NCBI GenBank assembly: GCA_964532485.1
Contig: CAZHKE010000042.1
Span: 1-25,083 of the forward strand
Source: DATBSK01 sp964532485
GTDB lineage: Bacteria > Actinomycetota > Acidimicrobiia > IMCC26256 > PALSA-555
Length of the DNA stretch: 25,083 nucleotides
Direction of reading: 5' to 3'
Below are positions 22,292-25,083 of this stretch, piece by piece. Numbering within the stretch: position 1 is the first letter of the stretch; each line of letters opens with the position of its first letter. Both the position numbers and the translations under genes were made by a program. The notes below the pieces were generated by a model that worked only from the letters and a program-made list of their open reading frames with translations, did no database searches and was not told the origin of the DNA.

Positions 22292-23724
22292 ACGATCGCG
22301 CGCGTCGGTTGGCCGGCATCGTCGTGCTCGGCGTCGTCGTGGCGGGCGCGGTGGTGCTCTCGCAGGACGATCCGGAGTCGCTCGCGGTCGTCGTCGCGCA
22401 CCGGGACGCGCCCGACGGTCCGAGCGTGCCGTCGGAGCGCTCGGTCTCGTCCGCCTGGTACTGCGCGGAGGGGACGTCGGCCGCGACCGGTCGGGCTCGT
22501 GAGACGGTCATCATCGGCAACCTGGAGCCGCGACGGCTCGACGTCAGCATGACGGTGATGCCGGGGGGCGAGACGCCGCCGCAGTCCGAGGACTACCGGC
22601 TCGCGCCCTATGAGCAGCGGCGGGTCGAGGTCGCCGGCATCGCGGAGGCACCGGAGCCGGGCGTCGTGGTCGAGGTGTTCGGGGGACGCGCCGTCGTCGA
22701 GCACGAGATCCAGGCGATCACCGATGAGGTCGCCGTCGGCCAGTGCTCTCGCTCCGCGTCGCCGACGTGGTACTTCGCCGAGGGCTCGACCGAACGTGGT
22801 GCCGAGGACTGGCTGGCGCTCTTCAACCCGTTCGGCGACGACGCGATCGTCGACGTGACGTTCCTCGACGACGGTGGGCTGCAGACCCCCGAAGCCGGCC
22901 AGGCGGTGGTCGTTCCCCGGCGGTCTCGGATCTCCGTGCCGGTCCACGAGGTCGCGCGCCGCCAGGGTCAGGTCGGGGTGCTCGTGAAGGCGCGCACCGG
23001 ACGCATCGTGGCGGAGCGCTCTGAGATCTTCGACGGGACCGACGCTCGGATCGGGATCACCCTCGCGCTCGGCGCGACCTCGATGGCTCCGCGCTGGCGC
23101 TTCCCCATCATGGACGCAGGCGACGGCACCGCCGAGTCGCTCTCGATCGCCAACTTCACTCCTGACCCCGCGCGCGTCACGGTGCGCGTCCTGCTCGACG
23201 GAGCCGCGTCGCTGCAGCCCGAGACCGTCGACCTCACGGGCAACGCCATCGAGCGTCTCGAGATCGGTGCTCGCGCGAGCGGGTCCGCGTACGCGGTCGA
23301 GGTGACGTCGATGAACGACACGCCGATCGTCGCCGGCGCGTTCGGCGCGTGGGCTACCCCCTCGCCGGTCGCCGGCGTCGCGACGACCCAGGGGAACATC
23401 GTGGCGTCTGCGAAGTGGGCGTTCGCGGTGGGCAGGCTCGAGAACGACGGCGAGGCGGTGATCAGCGCGCTCAACGTGAGCAACAAGCCGATCACGGTCC
23501 AGCTCTACGCGTACACCCGCGGTGATCCCGACAGCCCCGCGAGCGCGCCGGCCGAGGCCGTGCCACCGGGGGAGCGCGTGAGCTTCTCGCTGAGGGACCG
23601 CGACGTGCGCCCCGATCAGGTGATCGTGGTCAGCGCCGACGGCCCGATCGTCGCGGGGCGTGAGATCCTCGGGCCGGGCGCGTCGCTCGCGCCCGGTGTG
23701 CCGTTCCCACCGCTCGGCCGCTGA
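22288..23724 (+). CDS. DUF5719 family exported protein
   Basis: This 478-residue protein has an N-terminal membrane/signal segment (about 8-25) and an extracellular remainder. Two copies of a WYxAEG motif, SAWYCAEGTSA (57-62) and TWYFAEGST (161-166), mark DUF5719. A cysteine in the first repeat (C59) and another at C153 may pair. The body is rich in beta-strand-like segments with repeated patterns such as ETVIIGN, LALFNPF, SLSIANF and SALNVSN, suggesting tandem immunoglobulin-like or lectin-like modules. The function of DUF5719 is not known. Its GTG start overlaps the stop of the membrane glycosyltransferase, which strongly suggests the two act together at the cell surface. Confidence 0.85.
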   Translation: MNDRARRLAGIVVLGVVVAGAVVLSQDDPESLAVVVAHRDAPDGPSVPSERSVSSAWYCAEGTSAATGRARETVIIGNLEPRRLDVSMTVMPGGETPPQSEDYRLAPYEQRRVEVAGIAEAPEPGVVVEVFGGRAVVEHEIQAITDEVAVGQCSRSASPTWYFAEGSTERGAEDWLALFNPFGDDAIVDVTFLDDGGLQTPEAGQAVVVPRRSRISVPVHEVARRQGQVGVLVKARTGRIVAERSEIFDGTDARIGITLALGATSMAPRWRFPIMDAGDGTAESLSIANFTPDPARVTVRVLLDGAASLQPETVDLTGNAIERLEIGARASGSAYAVEVTSMNDTPIVAGAFGAWATPSPVAGVATTQGNIVASAKWAFAVGRLENDGEAVISALNVSNKPITVQLYAYTRGDPDSPASAPAEAVPPGERVSFSLRDRDVRPDQVIVVSADGPIVAGREILGPGASLAPGVPFPPLGR

Positions 23725-24179
23725 TGCTCGCCATCGTCGGGATCGGTGCCGTCGTGGCCCTCGTCGCAGGTGCGATCGCATGGCGCCTGCGCACGCAGCA
23801 CGCGCCGGCTCCGCCACCGCGCGACGCGTACCCAGTTCCCCGCCAGCTGCGACGCGACGACTTCCCGCGACCCGAGGCGCCGTGGCTCGTCGCGTACTTC
23901 TCGTCGGCGACCTGCGCGTCGTGCCAGGGACTCGGACCCAAGGTCGCGGTGCTCGAGGCAGGTGACGTCGTCACGTGCGAGCTCTCGTTCGAGGACGAAC
24001 GCCCGTTGCACGACCGCTACCAGATCGAGGCGATCCCGATGATCCTCGTCGCCGACGCGGGCGGCGTGGTCCGGCGCGCCTTCGTCGGCGCGACCACCGC
24101 GACGGACCTGTGGGCCGCGGTCGCCGAGGCTCGCACCCCGGGCTCGACCCCTGAGTCGGCGCTCGGCGCCATCACCTGA
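23724..24179 (+). CDS. Membrane-anchored thioredoxin-like protein
   Basis: This 151-residue protein has an N-terminal membrane helix (about 2-20) and a thioredoxin fold: WLVAYFSSATCASCQGL with the redox pair C64-A-S-C67, and a cis-proline in EAIPMILV (P105). The fold should face outside the membrane, where such proteins reduce or oxidise disulfides. The ATG overlaps the last base of the DUF5719 stop (TGATG), so the gene belongs to the same operon. The DUF5719 protein next door has exported cysteines and may be a client, although this is inference. No terminator hairpin is obvious after its stop. Confidence 0.87.
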   Translation: MLAIVGIGAVVALVAGAIAWRLRTQHAPAPPPRDAYPVPRQLRRDDFPRPEAPWLVAYFSSATCASCQGLGPKVAVLEAGDVVTCELSFEDERPLHDRYQIEAIPMILVADAGGVVRRAFVGATTATDLWAAVAEARTPGSTPESALGAIT

Positions 24180-24205
24180 GATCGGGCGTTGCCGGGGCGT
24201 GATCG

Positions 24206-24856
24206 TCACGGCGCCGGTCCGGCGCGGCCGTCGGTGGTGGCGTCGGCGTCGGTGGTGGTGGTGGTGGTGGTGCCGACGTTGGTGCGGGTGTCGATGAGGC
24301 GGAGTCCGTCGGGGAGGTCGGGGTCGCCGACGAGTCGGTAGGGGCCGTGGGGTTCGAGCTTGGGGCTGACCGGCTCCACCGCTCGACACCCCGCTCCCTC
24401 GCCACGCCGGCGCGACGGGCGAGCCCCTGCTTCTGCGCCCTGGGGGCGCAGTCGGCCGCGCCGCGGCCGGGTCTCGCCCTGCGTCGGCGAACTGGCTCGG
24501 TCGGGGGTGTCGACGGCTGCGCCTCGGTCGCGCCGACACGATGGTCGGCGATGCCGCGTCCGATGACCCCCGGACAGCTCGCCGACCTCGGCTTTCGCGG
24601 CGATCGCGGGAAGAGCTTCGAGCGCGCGAGCCACCTCGACCTTCTGGCGGGCGGTGCGGGCCGAGTCGCGGCTCGCACCGATGAGGTCGTCCTCGGCCTC
24701 ACGCTCACGGGTGGCGCGCTCGTCGAGGACTCGGGTGATGGCCAGCTCTCGGACCTCGAGGCGACGCCGCTCGGTGACCACCCGAGCCCGCTCGTCGCGT
24801 AGCCACGGGGTCTCGTGGGTGCGCAGCTCGCCCATCTGGTCCTGGAACGTCGCCAC
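24206..24856 (-). pseudogene. Decayed DUF222/HNH endonuclease gene, middle lost
   Basis: The frame gives 216 residues from a GTG with an excellent Shine-Dalgarno. Residues 1-95 look like a DUF222 N-terminus (VLDERAT, RALEALPAIAAKAEVGELS). Residues 166-191 look like the C-terminal tail of DUF222/HNH proteins (KLEPHGPYRLVGDPDLPDGL). Between them lie about 70 Arg/Pro-rich residues without HNH cysteines or histidines, where a full protein would have some 250 residues. The simplest reading is an internal deletion with frame disruption. The last residues are Thr-rich from a GGT microsatellite. It has a perfect LexA box upstream, so transcription may still be SOS-controlled. A genuine short protein cannot be excluded. 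Confidence 0.6.
24251..24271. repeat. (GGT)7 microsatellite
   Basis: Seven uninterrupted GGT units lie near the 3' end of the decayed DUF222 gene and encode threonines on the minus strand. Such a tract is prone to length change. Imperfect GGT/GTC units extend to the left. Confidence 0.8.
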
Positions 24857-24863
24857 GGCCGGT

Positions 24864-24871
24864 CACCTCCT
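24864..24871 (-). promoter_or_regulatory. Strong Shine-Dalgarno site of the decayed DUF222 gene
   Basis: AGGAGGTG on the minus strand, with seven bases to the GTG at 24856, is one of the strongest ribosome binding sites in the window. It shows the 5' end of the gene is intact. Confidence 0.65.
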
Positions 24872-24901
24872 CCAAAGCCCCGAGCCCGAAGCCCTGAGGA
24901 C

Positions 24902-24915
24902 CGAACATGTGTTCG
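24902..24915. promoter_or_regulatory. LexA (SOS) box, perfect dyad
   Basis: CGAACATGTGTTCG is a perfect match to the Gram-positive/mycobacterial LexA site core GAACNNNNGTTC, with arms CGAACA and TGTTCG. It lies 45 bases upstream of the DUF222 start and 14 bases before a divergent ATG. Mycobacterial 13E12-repeat (DUF222/HNH) genes are known LexA targets, so family and site agree. Confidence 0.8.
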
Positions 24916-24929
24916 ATCCGGTGCCCATG

Positions 24930-25083
24930 ATGACACCCGCGTGTGACAGCCGTGACACCGATCACGGGCACGCGACGGGCACCGGAACGCGCTGCGTCGC
25001 GCGATGGGTGACCGCTCAGTGGGCGCGTGAGCGGGAGCGACTCGCTCGCTTCGCCGGCCTGACCTGGCGGCGCTCGGTGCCGC
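24930..25083 (+). CDS. Unidentified ORF, 5' part, runs off the window
   Basis: The frame is open from the ATG at 24930 to the last base (51 codons). A GTG at 25008 is an alternative start, and the residues after it (TAQWARERERLARFAGLTW) look more like a real protein than the Cys/His/Thr-rich part before. No family is recognised, and no ribosome binding site is convincing for either start. If real, it is divergent from the DUF222 gene and would share the LexA box. Confidence 0.25.
   Translation, partial: MTPACDSRDTDHGHATGTGTRCVARWVTAQWARERERLARFAGLTWRRSVP

Noticed and set aside
24251..24271. GGT tract as a CRISPR-like or tandem-array element
   Set aside because: It is a simple triplet microsatellite without spacers.

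Overview
The window is GC-rich throughout, with codons ending mostly in G or C. It looks like a chromosomal segment of an actinomycete (Actinomycetota). Markers are coenzyme F420 biosynthesis (cofD/fbiA and cofE/fbiB), an AccA3-type biotin carboxylase/BCCP fusion, a LytR-CpsA-Psr (LCP) enzyme, a WbbL-like rhamnosyltransferase, a DUF5719 protein, DUF222/HNH genes and a Gram-positive type LexA box. Thr-rich tails, a split FbiB and the lack of mycolate genes would suit a deep-branching class such as Acidimicrobiia, but this placement is inference. No rRNA, tRNA, CRISPR array, insertion sequence or prophage was seen.

Layout. (A) 1-564: 3' part of a DUF222/HNH endonuclease. (B) 597-8580: housekeeping metabolism: galT (-), an LpdA-type quinone reductase (+), phzF-accA (-), birA (+) and pabB-pabC (-). 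The birA gene diverges from the biotin carrier gene whose product it modifies. (C) 8668-16159, all +: LCP ligase, UDP-glucose dehydrogenase, UDP-xylose synthase-like decarboxylase, WbbL-like transferase, a histidine-rich membrane-anchored protein, a sugar-1-phosphate nucleotidyltransferase and a GalE-like epimerase. This reads as a set for making activated sugars, starting a lipid-linked glycan and attaching it to the wall. (D) 16165-18409 (-): the F420 operon cofD-cofE-nitroreductase, with FbiB split into two genes. (E) 18551-19012: a small protein built of nine 11-residue amphipathic repeats, with its own promoter, operator-like dyad and terminator. (F) 19109-24179: a 1060-residue GT2/membrane glycosyltransferase, a DUF5719 protein and a membrane-anchored thioredoxin-like protein, joined by overlapping stop/start codons. 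(G) 24180-25083: a decayed DUF222/HNH gene behind a perfect LexA box, plus an unidentified ORF running off the end.

The gene set of blocks C and D resembles the M. tuberculosis neighbourhood Rv3261-Rv3267 (fbiA, fbiB, manB, wbbL1, rmlD, LCP). The position of rmlD is taken here by UDP-glucose dehydrogenase plus UDP-xylose synthase, which suggests a different linker or wall sugar. Two expression habits recur: seven starts have a TANNNT -10 hexamer ending only 6-10 nt upstream (probable leaderless mRNAs), and eight gene pairs share a 4-bp GTGA or ATGA overlap. Most intergenic gaps are under 150 bp. The only longer stretch without an intact gene is 24180-24929, which holds the pseudogene and the LexA box.
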